In this document: piece after piece, positions 54,282-63,202 of the stretch
How positions within the stretch are numbered: position 1 is the first letter of the stretch
Layout: every line of letters starts with the position of its first letter
Assembly: GCA_034931985.1 (NCBI GenBank)
Contig: JAYGHB010000021.1
Span: 3,906 to 67,905 of the forward strand
Direction: 5' to 3'
DNA from: Halotia wernerae
GTDB taxonomy: Bacteria > Cyanobacteriota > Cyanobacteriia > Cyanobacteriales > Nostocaceae
DNA length: 64,000 nt
Made by a program: the position numbers and the translations under genes
The notes under the pieces: model-generated
Seen by the model: the letters and a program-made list of their open reading frames with translations, nothing else
Told to the model about the DNA's origin: nothing
The model's database searches: none

Positions 54282-55553
54282 TTACTCGTCATCGCTAGTG
54301 TCAAAAGATTCATGATCTAGTTCTTCTTGATTTTCATCTTCTAGTTCATCAAATTCCATGTCATCTTCCTCTGGTTCATATTGGGCGCGTGCAGCAGCAA
54401 ACTTGGCATCTTCTCCGGCATAATCATATTTGGCTTTATCTTTAATATCAATTTTCCAACCAGTTAGACGGGCGGCTAAACGGACATTTTGCCCTTCTTT
54501 ACCAATAGCTAAACTCAGTTGATCTTCTGCCACCAATACGTGAGTTTGTCTGGTTTCAGGATCCATGAGGCGTACTTCATCAACCCGTGCGGGACTCAAG
54601 GCATTAGCAATGTATGTTGCTGGATCTGGAGACCAGCGAATTACATCTATTTTTTCCCCCCGTAATTCGTTGACTACTACTTGAATTCGCGATCCCCTAG
54701 CTCCGATACAAGCACCAACGGGGTCTACATCGCGATCAAGGGTATCTACAGCAATTTTAGTTCGAGGCCCTACATAACGGGAGGGAGGGTTAGCTTCCCT
54801 AGCTACGGCAACAATCCGTACCACTTCATCTTCAATTTCTGGTACTTCGTTGGCAAATAGATAAACCACCAAACCAGCATCAGCTCGGGATACTAGCAAC
54901 TGTGGGCCTCGTTGCTGACCTTGGGATACTTTTTTGAGATATACCTTGAATGTAGCATTTGCCCGATAATTATCATTAGGCAGTTGTTCCCGTTTTGGTA
55001 ATTCAGCTTCGACTTCTGGCTGACCAAAGTTACTGATTACTGCCAAAATTACTGATTGTCTCTCAAAACGCAGGACTCTAGCTTGCAGTACGGTGCTTTC
55101 CAAATCTTGGAACTCTTCTTGCACCATTTGGCGTTGCTGATCCCGCAGCTTTTGTGCCAGTACTTGCTTAGTTTGCATTGCTGCCATGCGACCAAATTCT
55201 CCTTGATCTGGAGTCACATCCAAGACTACAGAATCTCCCAATTGTGCTTCGGAAGCTACTTGTTGTACTTCCTCTAGAGAAATTTGATGGTCGGTGTTGT
55301 CGACTTCTTCGACGATACTTTTGGTAGAAAGAACCCGAAACCCTTCGCTTTCAATATCAAGTTCCACTTCAAAATTCTCAAAATAGTCTTCATCGAACTG
55401 TTTTCGCTCCAAGCTTTGGGCGCGACGATAACGTTCATAACCTTTAAGTAGTGCTTCTCTAATAGCTGATTGAACCGCTAGACGAGGTAAATTACGTTCA
55501 CGACTTATACTTTCAATTAATTCTTTTAATCCAGGTAAACTAACCATTGACAT
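54282..55553 (-). CDS. nusA: Transcription termination/antitermination factor NusA
   Basis: 423 residues: an N-terminal RNA polymerase-binding domain (LPGLKELIESISRERNLPRL), S1 domain (about 135-200), two KH domains with VDTLDRDVDPVGACIGARGS and LSLAIGKEGQNVRLAARLTG, and a very acidic tail (EPEEDDMEFDELEDENQEEL). The tail replaces the C-terminal repeats of E. coli NusA, as usual in cyanobacteria. The start at 55553 has AAGGAGAA 7 bases before it. Confidence 0.96.
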   Translation of the reverse strand: MSMVSLPGLKELIESISRERNLPRLAVQSAIREALLKGYERYRRAQSLERKQFDEDYFENFEVELDIESEGFRVLSTKSIVEEVDNTDHQISLEEVQQVASEAQLGDSVVLDVTPDQGEFGRMAAMQTKQVLAQKLRDQQRQMVQEEFQDLESTVLQARVLRFERQSVILAVISNFGQPEVEAELPKREQLPNDNYRANATFKVYLKKVSQGQQRGPQLLVSRADAGLVVYLFANEVPEIEDEVVRIVAVAREANPPSRYVGPRTKIAVDTLDRDVDPVGACIGARGSRIQVVVNELRGEKIDVIRWSPDPATYIANALSPARVDEVRLMDPETRQTHVLVAEDQLSLAIGKEGQNVRLAARLTGWKIDIKDKAKYDYAGEDAKFAAARAQYEPEEDDMEFDELEDENQEELDHESFDTSDDE

Positions 55554-55572
55554 AAGTATTCTCCTTTAAAAT

Positions 55573-55610
55573 TAGGGACTAGGGACTAGGGACTAGGGAC
55601 TAGGGATTAG
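55573..55610. repeat. Heptanucleotide short tandem repeat (GGGACTA)n
   Basis: About five units of AGGGACT/AGGGATT lie between nusA and rimP. A related inverted series, CTAGCCTCTAGCCTCTAGC, lies at about 55694-55720. Both are STRR-type repeats typical of Nostoc and could form a hairpin between the two genes. Confidence 0.8.
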
Positions 55611-55732
55611 GAACTAAGGTAGAAATTACGCATCAACGACTGGGGATCAGAGAAAAGTTTGACTCTAGTCCCTAGCTTTTAGCTTCTATTCTCTAGCCTC
55701 TAGCCTCTAGCTCCTAGCCCCTAATCCCTTGT

Positions 55733-56194
55733 TTATCGGCGCTCATCTAGCTGCACCCTCACAACTAGGGAACGAGGAATTTCGATTACACGACCTTTTT
55801 GGTTTAAGTAAACTGCTGTCTCATCCCGGCGAATCAACTGACCAGTCCACTCTTGCTGTCCGTCGTAGGGTTGGGAAGTGGAAATGACTACAGGAAATCC
55901 TTTGAAGGAAATAAACTCCCTATCGGTTACTAGTTGCCGCGAAATACCAGGACTGGACACTTCCAAGACATAAGCATCTGGAATGATTTCTGTCGTATCT
56001 AAGGAGGCTTCCAAAGCACGGCTCATTCGTTCGCAATCATCCAAACCAGTGTCTTGCTGAGGGTTGCGGATATCTACCCGCAAGACTGGGGGACGTTGGT
56101 TCGTGTGAAAAACGATGCCAACGACTTCCAAGCCCAGTTCTTCTGCCACTGGTGTCGCCAAATCTATAATTTGTGGGACTAAGGGATGAATCAT
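55733..56194 (-). CDS. rimP: Ribosome maturation factor RimP
   Basis: 153 residues from ATG at 56192-56194 (MIHPLVPQIIDLATPVAEEL). GLEVVGIVFHTNQRPPVLRV, DCERMSRALEASLD and YVLEVSSPGISRQLVTDREF are the RimP signatures. It assists 30S subunit assembly. A TTG-started longer frame (to 56275) is possible but is not supported by family length. First gene of the nusA operon. Confidence 0.94.
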   Translation of the reverse strand: MIHPLVPQIIDLATPVAEELGLEVVGIVFHTNQRPPVLRVDIRNPQQDTGLDDCERMSRALEASLDTTEIIPDAYVLEVSSPGISRQLVTDREFISFKGFPVVISTSQPYDGQQEWTGQLIRRDETAVYLNQKGRVIEIPRSLVVRVQLDERR

Positions 56195-56526
56195 GCGAAA
56201 ATTCAATAAAAAAAGTGGGCGTTGACCCACTTCCTGCGATAGGGATATCTTCCAAGAAGTTTTGTGACGAACCAAATATGGTTCGCCTCTATATTTGAGT
56301 TTAGCGCATTTCTTTAAGAGTCAATAGTTATTGGGCATTGGGCATGGGGCATTCGTAAAAGAGGCAGGGGGGAACGGGGTAGGGTGCAGAGGGAATTGAA
56401 GAGAATACCTTGAATTTGTACCTTAATTTTTCTCCCTTGCTCCCTGCCCCCTGCCCCCTGCTCCTTTTCCTCTTCTCTTCCCCTGCTTCCCCTACCTCCC
56501 CTGTCTCCCCTGCTCCCTAATCCCTG

Positions 56527-57975
56527 CTATATTTTTCTGGTTTGTGAAAGACTAGCACCTTTATCTACTAATGGCTGGACGGATGCTTGTGTTTTTATCT
56601 GTCTGGTTTGCTCTAAAATTTGGTCTACATCCTCTTGGGATAGGCGCTGGACGTAGTTGAGCTTGATTTCCTCTAAGAAGTCAAAAAGTAAGCTCTGAAG
56701 TTCTGAAAGGACGTGTTTGTCCTGTACTTCTGCTCCTAAGGCTTCGCTGAAGTGCTGTACTAGTTGACCAGAGAGTTTTGCACCTACGGGATCTTCGACA
56801 GCGCTAACTAGAGCATTGTATAGGTTGGTGGCAATTTGAGTTGCCAGTTGTTCACTGAACTGGGTTTCTACTTCCCCTACACCGGGAAGATTCTGGAGGT
56901 TGCGGTAGACAGGCACTTGATGGAAGACGGTTGCAATATTATGGCGCAAAATGGCAACGATATCTGGTTGGATTTTGGGTAGCACTTGGTAAACGATGGT
57001 TTGGACGAAAATACCTGCGATCGCTTCTACTTCATTAATATTATTAATGTCTATATAAGGACGCAGGTATTTTTGTTGCGACAGCCAACGGGTTAAATCA
57101 CCTCCCTGAATCGAACCCTGGATCTGATTAATTACTCTGATCACGACGATTTCTGTGAGTTCTTCAGCAAAATTGGCAACAATCCCTTGATTAATTTGTT
57201 GTCGCAACGGCTGAAGATTAAATACTCGTGCTTGGTCGAGGCGAATTAAAACAGGTATGATTCGCAACAATCGCCAAAAGGGTAGCAGCAAAAATAAATC
57301 GTACCAGCGCCACAATATTGCATTTAACCAGCTAAAACTTGCATGGCGACGCTGGAGGTAAAAGCAACGCGTCAGCAAATCTAAACCAAATAAGATCACA
57401 AATGGCAAGTCAATTAGCCAGAAATTATCAATAAATTCGCTATTTTCCCCGATTTGGCGATAGTAGTTGGTGGCAATCAATGGACGAATTTTTTGATTGA
57501 AAAAATTAATTTCTGAGACCCAGCCATTTTGTGTTAAGTAAGCCTGACTCCAAAAAGTAGCAAAGGCAGTTTTTGCAGATTCTTGTCTAGTGCGATCGCG
57601 TATCCGGTTTTTGATTTTTTCTAGAGTACCACTTTTATCTATTGCCGCAAATGGATTACTGTCAATCATATCTGTGCTAAGACGGTCGAGATCCTCCAGC
57701 TTAGTTTTAACTTGTGGTGATTGTAATCCTGTCTGGCTGACTTGTTCTTCGAGTGAGTTGACTGTTTCTAGATAGTTTTTCGTTTCTCTATGGGGTTCAA
57801 TACCTTTAATCGGATCATAAATTCGAGTAATTTGAGGAAGTCTTCGCCAGTAGAAATCCCGCCAGGGTATGTAACTCAAATTAAACACAACTAAGCATAG
57901 GTTGACTGTGGCAATAATTGCCATCAACCTCTCAAAATAAAGGTTTCGCAATTTTAGAGATTTTCGATTAGTCAT
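56527..57975 (-). CDS. Conserved cyanobacterial membrane protein, 482 residues
   Basis: Hydrophobic segments near the N-terminus (MAIIATVNLCLVVFNLSYIP) and at about 185-205 (FWLIDLPFVILFGLDLLTRC), with a third around 225-250 (YDLFLLLPFWRLLRIIPVLI). The third segment resembles the S4-S5 region of ion channels, but no pore loop follows. A large soluble helical C-terminus follows (FAEELTEIVVIRVINQIQGS). I recall similar proteins in many filamentous cyanobacteria without known function. Stands alone. Confidence 0.7.
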   Translation of the reverse strand: MTNRKSLKLRNLYFERLMAIIATVNLCLVVFNLSYIPWRDFYWRRLPQITRIYDPIKGIEPHRETKNYLETVNSLEEQVSQTGLQSPQVKTKLEDLDRLSTDMIDSNPFAAIDKSGTLEKIKNRIRDRTRQESAKTAFATFWSQAYLTQNGWVSEINFFNQKIRPLIATNYYRQIGENSEFIDNFWLIDLPFVILFGLDLLTRCFYLQRRHASFSWLNAILWRWYDLFLLLPFWRLLRIIPVLIRLDQARVFNLQPLRQQINQGIVANFAEELTEIVVIRVINQIQGSIQGGDLTRWLSQQKYLRPYIDINNINEVEAIAGIFVQTIVYQVLPKIQPDIVAILRHNIATVFHQVPVYRNLQNLPGVGEVETQFSEQLATQIATNLYNALVSAVEDPVGAKLSGQLVQHFSEALGAEVQDKHVLSELQSLLFDFLEEIKLNYVQRLSQEDVDQILEQTRQIKTQASVQPLVDKGASLSQTRKI

Positions 57976-58223
57976 TTTTAGTTTTGGATTATACAGCGGT
58001 TACTATAGTTTCCTATTTTTCCTAATACCTCTATTACTAAGCCAAAATATGTCTAGAGACAGATAGCAAAAATCTTGATTTAGATGCTATTGACATTTAA
58101 CCAATAGACATCCAATTAATCAAAAATCATGAATAACAGAGAAAAAAACTTTAAAGAAACGTAAAATGCACCTGTGAACGTTTATATAATTCTGATTCAA
58201 GCCAAAGTAAGGAGTTTTTAACT

Positions 58224-58982
58224 ATGTGGTGTGGGTTTGGAAAACCAAGTACAATTATTACTGCTACCTGCTTGATAACTGCTAGCGTAGTAATTTCAGG
58301 CACAACTTTTGCTGTTCTGGCGCGTAATTATACGCCACAAGAATTCCGTAGTGTATTGCGGGGATTAGGCTATAACGTTGAAGTAAAAAATGGGCCTCTT
58401 ACAGATGAGGCAACCAGAAAAGCTATCCGCGAATTTCAAAAGGGTTACAAACTCAGTGTTGATGGAATAGCAGGGCCAAAAACTCAAAATTTTGCTGGAA
58501 GTATCGTCAAAATTCTGCAAGCAAATCTCAATGCAGTGCTTAAACCAAATCCTCCTCTGCCCCATAATCAATTTTATAGTTCCCGGACAGAAGAGTTGGT
58601 CAAGGAGTATCAGAAAAAAAATCAACTACAGGAAACTGGAATTGCTAATTTAGCACTCCGTCAACAGCTGAATGAAGAAGCAAAGCAAGTAATTACTCAG
58701 CCTAATACTAAGCCATCGCCCCAACCGACAGCGACACCGACTCCAATGGTGACACCAACTCCAATGATGACACCAACTCCAATGATGACACCGACTCCAA
58801 TGGTGACACCAACCCCAATGATGACACCGACTCCAATGGTGACACCAACCCCAATGGTGACACCGACTCCAATGGTGACACCAACCCCAATGGTGACACC
58901 AACCCCAACAGTGACACCAACCCCAACAGTGACACCGACTCCAACAGTGACACCAACCCCAACAGTGACACCAACCCCTTAA
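58224..58982 (+). CDS. Exported peptidoglycan-binding protein with Thr-Pro repeats
   Basis: 252 residues. An N-terminal hydrophobic signal (TATCLITASVVISGTTFAVL) is followed by a peptidoglycan-binding domain (FRSVLRGLGYNVEVKNGPLT, FQKGYKLSVDGIAGPKTQ) and a second, partial one (about 95-155). From about residue 168 it is TPTPMV/TPTPMM/TPTPTV repeats to the end. The repeats would form an extended, possibly glycosylated wall-spanning rod. AAGGAG lies upstream of the ATG. Located in the cell wall by inference. Confidence 0.85.
   Translation: MWCGFGKPSTIITATCLITASVVISGTTFAVLARNYTPQEFRSVLRGLGYNVEVKNGPLTDEATRKAIREFQKGYKLSVDGIAGPKTQNFAGSIVKILQANLNAVLKPNPPLPHNQFYSSRTEELVKEYQKKNQLQETGIANLALRQQLNEEAKQVITQPNTKPSPQPTATPTPMVTPTPMMTPTPMMTPTPMVTPTPMMTPTPMVTPTPMVTPTPMVTPTPMVTPTPTVTPTPTVTPTPTVTPTPTVTPTP
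58728..58980 (+). repeat. 18-bp coding minisatellite (ACACCGACTCCAATGGTG-like)
   Basis: About 14 units of 18 bases encode TPTP(M/T)(V/M). Units alternate ACCGACTCC and ACCAACCCC and fall into an M-type first part and a T-type last part, showing expansion from different founder units. The antisense strand is open too (58708-58992), as a result of the repeat only. Confidence 0.88.
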
Positions 58983-59013
58983 GCATCAGCAAAAAATTAT
59001 TACCTCAATTTTC

Positions 59014-59907
59014 TCAAATCTTCTGATTTGGTTCTTCCATAGGTCGCCCTTTGGGCATGGGTAAAATTGGACGGCGGTTATCGTAAGGCATAGGAATGTA
59101 TTGGACAGTGGGTCGTCCTCCTTGTGGTTGTGGATACAAATCCATAAGATCGTAAATTGAACGGGGCAGTCCAACGGTTACGGGCAGCCCCATTTCTGTT
59201 GCTTCCTCTACAGTTATAGGGTAGTCGTGGGTAACGCGCCCGGTTGTCAAAGCTTCGATAATCGGTTCGATATTGTCAGGTAAAACTTTTTGTTTAGGTA
59301 TACTGTCTTTCAGCAAAGTCCGTACAAACCGCTGCACCTGCTGAATTGCTTTGCGTGAAAGGTCTGCCATAATTAGGGTTTGATCATCAACCTCGCCGAT
59401 GGGTTTATCTTCAACTACTTTCAAAATACTTGCCGCTGGATAGTTGCCTAACTGAGGATCAACTGGCCCCAAAACAGCGTTAGCATCCATAATAATTTCA
59501 TCAGAGGCGAGGGCTAGCATTGTACCGCCACTCATAGCGTAGTGTGGTACAAAGACACTGACTTTTGATGGGTGGCGAATTAGCGCTCTAGCGATTTGTT
59601 CGGTAGCTAAGACCAAACCACCGGGAGTATGCAAAATTAAGTCAATCGGAACATCTGGCGGGGTGAGGCGAATTGCCCGCAATATCTGTTCTGAATCTTC
59701 GATAGTAATATAACGCGATAGGGGAATCCCCAGTAAGCTAATAGACTCTTGGCGGTGAATTAGCAAAATTACCCGAGTTTTGCGTTCCTGCTGGAATTCT
59801 TGTAGGGCACGTAAGCGCCGATATTCCATTTGACGCTTTTGCCAGATTGGTTGCAGTGAAGAAAGGAGGAGGAAAATCCAGAATAAATCACCTATACCAA
59901 AGCCCAT
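59014..59907 (-). CDS. SDH-family Clp-fold serine protease, membrane anchored
   Basis: 297 residues with an N-terminal hydrophobic segment (GIGDLFWIFLLLSSL) and a coiled stretch (KRQMEYRRLRALQEFQQERK). The Clp-like core has DVPIDLILHTPGGLVLATEQ, the nucleophile serine in HYAMSGGTMLALASDEIIMD and AVLGPVDPQLG. The SDH group (PF01972 type) is related to SppA and membrane proteases. It could remove membrane peptides; the target is unknown. Convergent with the Thr-Pro repeat protein gene. Confidence 0.85.
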   Translation of the reverse strand: MGFGIGDLFWIFLLLSSLQPIWQKRQMEYRRLRALQEFQQERKTRVILLIHRQESISLLGIPLSRYITIEDSEQILRAIRLTPPDVPIDLILHTPGGLVLATEQIARALIRHPSKVSVFVPHYAMSGGTMLALASDEIIMDANAVLGPVDPQLGNYPAASILKVVEDKPIGEVDDQTLIMADLSRKAIQQVQRFVRTLLKDSIPKQKVLPDNIEPIIEALTTGRVTHDYPITVEEATEMGLPVTVGLPRSIYDLMDLYPQPQGGRPTVQYIPMPYDNRRPILPMPKGRPMEEPNQKI

Positions 59908-59997
59908 AATATTAATTGTGCATAATAACGGTTGTCGTCATTATTGTGACAAGTTTTGGGCGATCGCAGCTCTATCTGGAGTTGAAAGTTGCAACAA

Positions 59998-60843
59998 CTA
60001 ATCCAGTTCATCAGGATTCACGCCTAACTGACGCAAACGTTCTGCTAATTTTTCAGCTTTTCTTTTTGCTTGAGCAGCTTCTTGTTTAGCTTCTGTAGCT
60101 TCTTGTTTAGCTTCTATAGCTTCTTGTTTAGCAATAATTGCTCGTTCAGTAGCAGCAGCAGTTTCCTCTGTGGGTACGGGAATTAATTCTCCTGCTAAAG
60201 TGAACCACCTTAACCACAATCTTTCAATATCCCTAAATGATCCCTGCCATAAACCTAAACTTAAATCTAATTCTGGCATTAGCAAGCGTCCATCAGTTAA
60301 AGTCATTGGTTCATAGTGACCACCTATTAACTGAAATGCTCTAAGTTCATTGGTGTAGCGACTAAAAACAACATAGTAAGGAACCCGCAAAATTCGTTCA
60401 TAAACTTCCCATTTCCTAGGAGGTTTATTTGCTGCACTTTCTCTGATTGTGCCTAAATCTTCGTCTTCCGTACCTGGAGATAATAACTCAACAACTACAA
60501 AAGGATTTTCTGGTTCTTGCCAAGTTACATAACTTAACCGTAAGTCCTCCCCTTTGTAGAGTTTTTGTACTCCTACCACACCAAACCAATCGGGGCGTTT
60601 GTACCATAAAGGATGCTGAATAGTGTAGTAAAGATTGAGGTCAGCAGCACTATAAACTAGTTCAGGATTCCAGTTAGTTGGCTGAAAAGTTAAATATAAA
60701 AGTAAGGGTTGTAAAAAGTGAAAATCGTCTGGCAAGCCTGGTTCCTCTGGGTTGTCGCTGGGTAAATCATACATGGTTGGTAGGGTTTCCCAAGGAGGAA
60801 GCGGCGGATCAGATTGAGGGATGTAGTTATAAGAGATAGTCAT
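59998..60843 (-). CDS. Uma2-family protein with C-terminal coiled coil
   Basis: 281 residues. The Uma2 part has NPELVYSAADLNLYYTIQHP, WFGVVGVQKLYKGEDLRLSY and NPFVVVELLSPGTEDEDLGT. The end is a coiled coil made of EAKQEATEAKQEAAQAKRKA-type repeats and closes with AERLRQLGVNPDELD. It belongs to the long Uma2 subgroup, whose tail is also seen in the remnant at 45664-45840. Role unknown. Confidence 0.87.
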   Translation of the reverse strand: MTISYNYIPQSDPPLPPWETLPTMYDLPSDNPEEPGLPDDFHFLQPLLLYLTFQPTNWNPELVYSAADLNLYYTIQHPLWYKRPDWFGVVGVQKLYKGEDLRLSYVTWQEPENPFVVVELLSPGTEDEDLGTIRESAANKPPRKWEVYERILRVPYYVVFSRYTNELRAFQLIGGHYEPMTLTDGRLLMPELDLSLGLWQGSFRDIERLWLRWFTLAGELIPVPTEETAAATERAIIAKQEAIEAKQEATEAKQEAAQAKRKAEKLAERLRQLGVNPDELD

Positions 60844-60857
60844 ATCTTTTATTCTTA

Positions 60858-61030
60858 GAGCGTGTTTGAAAAGTCTAATTTAATACCAGCCCAGGCGATT
60901 AGAAATCGCGGCTACACAGACAAAACCTATCTCCGTGGGTTGAAAACCTTGATTTTGTGTTAGTCCGCAAAGGCGGACTTTGCTTGTGTAGTAGCGAATT
61001 ATATTCGCCCAAAACTTTTCAAACATCCTC
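60858..61030. mobile_element. MITE family D (173 bp)
   Basis: The ends GAGCGTGTTTGAAAAGT and ACTTTTCAAACATCCTC are inverted repeats with 2-3 mismatches, flanked by TTA on both sides (60855-60857, 61031-61033), fitting TA-type target duplication of IS630/Tc1-like elements. The interior shares the short blocks GCGATTxGAAATCGCGGCTA and GTCCGCxxAGGCGGACTT with MITE family A, although the ends differ. Confidence 0.75.
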
Positions 61031-61240
61031 TTAAAGAGAAGTCCATATTTGCTGGATACGTTGACGAATTTTTTTCCAATCATTTGGTTGTAAAACTCCT
61101 AATTGACGGTCTAATAAACGCTTTTCTACTGTGTTTAACTTATGTAACCCAACTACAGATGATCGCATTAAACCTGCTTGCTGCTATTCTATAATTTCAA
61201 AATCAAAAACCGTTTGAGTTCTTTGGCTGGTAATCCGCTA
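61031..61240 (-). pseudogene. PemK/MazF-like toxin gene remnant
   Basis: Minus strand from about 61240: TVFDFEIIE, a TAG stop, then QQAGLMRSSVVGLHKLNTVE, KRLLDRQLGVLQPNDWKKIR and QRIQQIW to a stop at 61031-61033. This resembles the end of PemK/MazF-type endoribonuclease toxins (compare QAGLxxPSxVRxHKL). The 5' half and start are gone, and the TTA of the stop is the target site of the neighbouring MITE. Confidence 0.55.
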
Positions 61241-61340
61241 TTTCTAAATGTTCGTTTTCCTTACGCCAAATGCCATTTGCCTCTAGCTCAACAACTTGTC
61301 AGAGGCTGGTAATTAACGAAATATTATTTGTTCAATGGAT

Positions 61341-61467
61341 CAGGACTTACGCAAGCAAAATTTGTCATTGCGACCGGAACGTAGTGTAGGGAAGCAATCC
61401 CAGAATTTTAGGCGATTACGTCGCTTCGCTCGTAATGACGTAATTCCGTGACTTTTGCGTAAGTCCT
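61341..61467. mobile_element. MITE family E (127 bp)
   Basis: AGGACTTACGCAA (61342-61354) and TTGCGTAAGTCCT (61455-61467) are perfect 13-bp inverted repeats, flanked by ATGGAT (61335-61340 and 61468-61473) as the target duplication. Non-coding. Confidence 0.82.
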
Positions 61468-61563
61468 ATGGATAAAAAAATATTTTAATTGCTTACAAGT
61501 AACTATGATTGCTAACTGACTTGGGGAATACTGAAATTAAGTACCATATAAAGTGTATGAAAA

Positions 61564-62031
61564 ATGGCAGAGCTTAAAATTAGTGCAAAACTTTCTCCAG
61601 TAGATCGGGAAGCCGTCATGGAAGCGATCGCTACTATCCGTGAAAAGTTACCGTTCTTGGTAGATTTGTCAATGGAGGAGCGTAAATCTTTACCTAAGCT
61701 GGGGGATAAGAGTCGAGCGTTTGTGAGTAAGGCGTTGGAAATAGCTGCACAAAATCCTGACTTTTTACCTCGTTCTTTTGACTTGGATGAAATGCGCCGA
61801 GATATCGAATTATTTGAAGCTTTGTATCCCATTTTGCTGTCGTTGACACAACTGCAAGAATTGGTGGATGATACATCTGTGGCTGTTGGTAGTGAAGCTT
61901 ATGCAGCGGGGCTGATGGTTTATAACTATGCCAAAGCTAGTGGTAAAGGCGCTGGTTTAGATTCAATGATTGATGATTTAGGACGAAGATTTGCGCGGAA
62001 ATCGAAAAAAGTCCAACCAGAAGCATCGTAA
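61564..62031 (+). CDS. Conserved hypothetical protein, 155 residues
   Basis: MAELKISAKLSPVDREAVME, AIATIREKLPFLVDLSMEER, LPRSFDLDEMRRDIELFEAL and VGSEAYAAGLMVYNYAKASG. It is all-helical, soluble and ends with a basic tail. Such proteins are found in many bacteria next to insertion elements, without known function. ATG at 61564 follows the AAAGTGTATGAAAA region; no strong ribosome binding site. Confidence 0.7.
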   Translation: MAELKISAKLSPVDREAVMEAIATIREKLPFLVDLSMEERKSLPKLGDKSRAFVSKALEIAAQNPDFLPRSFDLDEMRRDIELFEALYPILLSLTQLQELVDDTSVAVGSEAYAAGLMVYNYAKASGKGAGLDSMIDDLGRRFARKSKKVQPEAS

Positions 62032-62076
62032 ATCGAACAATTAACTCGACAATTATAGCTCTGAACTCGAATGTTT

Positions 62077-62225
62077 CAGTTTCAAGTGAAAAATTCCGAG
62101 TTTAGAGCTTGTATTTTTTTGTTTTAAGTGAGAATGTTCTTGTTTAAAACGAGAATGCTTCTGTTTCAAGTGAGAATGTTCTTATTTTGAGTGAGAACGT
62201 TTTCGTTTGAAGTTAAAATGTTCCT
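62077..62225. repeat. Degenerate 24-bp tandem repeat
   Basis: Six to seven imperfect copies of a unit close to GTTTCAAGTGAGAATGTTCT follow each other, with T-rich first and GAGAATG second halves. No ORF crosses it. It lies between two convergent genes and could form weak hairpins; a role as terminator is possible but without T-run. Confidence 0.65.
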
Positions 62226-62288
62226 TCTTAGAACTAAACAGCAGTAGGTTCAAGAGCAATACGCTTAAGTTAAAGAGAATCGTAGCGA

Positions 62289-62738
62289 CTAGCTTACCCT
62301 TGGATCTTCACTTGGAGGATGTAAGCCAGCTTGAACCCAAAAACCCCGCGCACTCCGAATAGAGTCATCTTCTGGATAGCGTTCGTCGTTCATATCCAGT
62401 CGCTTGCAGGTTGCTCTCCCAATGGGGGTAACTCCAATAATTGTCCTACCATTGGCTGACCAAATAAAATGCTCTGACCAAATTTGTTGACGAGGATTAA
62501 ATAGGGGTACTACTGCGTTAGTCTCTAAGTCATATCCGGCGACAAAGTTGTAACGACGCTCATTACAACGACGACAAGCCAAAGCTAAATTATTAAGTTC
62601 ATCAGAACCACCAATAGATTTTGGTATCAAATGGTCTACTGTAAATCTTGTTGTGGAAATGCGTTCTGGAGAATGGCAATACTCACACAGATAATTGGCG
62701 CGTTTTCGGACAATTTCTTTAGTAGCATCATCAATCAT
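62289..62738 (-). CDS. HNH endonuclease
   Basis: 149 residues. The HNH motif is complete: CEYCHSPERISTTRFTVDHL, IPKSIGGSDELNNLALACRR and CNERR (zinc cysteines, catalytic histidine in VDHLIP, asparagine in DELNNL). It nicks or cuts DNA. It overlaps the small upstream gene by eight bases and is translated with it. Confidence 0.92.
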   Translation of the reverse strand: MIDDATKEIVRKRANYLCEYCHSPERISTTRFTVDHLIPKSIGGSDELNNLALACRRCNERRYNFVAGYDLETNAVVPLFNPRQQIWSEHFIWSANGRTIIGVTPIGRATCKRLDMNDERYPEDDSIRSARGFWVQAGLHPPSEDPRVS

Positions 62739-62970
62739 TGTGTTGAGCTACCAGCATCGCATTGATATGGGTGAAAATTCTATCTAGTTCTCCAATTTCT
62801 TCAAGTTCGATCGCTTCTTCTGGAGTTAATAAATCAGCTTTTTTGCGTTCTAACAGTTCTTCCATCCGTGCTTGCAGTTCATCATTAAATTTGAACAGGT
62901 GAAACTTATTTAGCTTTTCTATTTGGATACTGCCAATCAAGGATGAAGGTCTAGCAATTATAGTTGTCAT
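62731..62970 (-). CDS. Small helical protein upstream of the HNH gene
   Basis: 79 residues: SSLIGSIQIEKLNKFHLFKF, NDELQARMEELLERKKADLL and TPEEAIELEEIGELDRIFTH. This type is usually found in two-gene units with an HNH nuclease and might control it, as an antitoxin would. The eight-base overlap supports joint function. The role is inferred from pairing only. Confidence 0.75.
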   Translation of the reverse strand: MTTIIARPSSLIGSIQIEKLNKFHLFKFNDELQARMEELLERKKADLLTPEEAIELEEIGELDRIFTHINAMLVAQHND

Positions 62971-63202
62971 ACTCAGGGCGATATAATTTATCGATATGTG
63001 CTTTTATTTTAGTGTTTTAATAGCTATTAACTAGTTAATCTGGTTGTAAAACTGCGGAAAATTTGATTATATATTCACTGCTTTGACGCTGTTATTGCAC
63101 AAGTGGCTGCGATCGCAAAGAATTATCTTTCTAAATCCGAAATGGGTAATGCGTACGAAGTAGTTATCTTGTATGTATTAGACATTACACCTAAATCTTG
63201 TA

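Noticed and set aside
58708..58992. Minus-strand frame rich in LVSPLESVS repeats
   Set aside because: It is the antisense of the Thr-Pro coding minisatellite; openness follows from the repeat.
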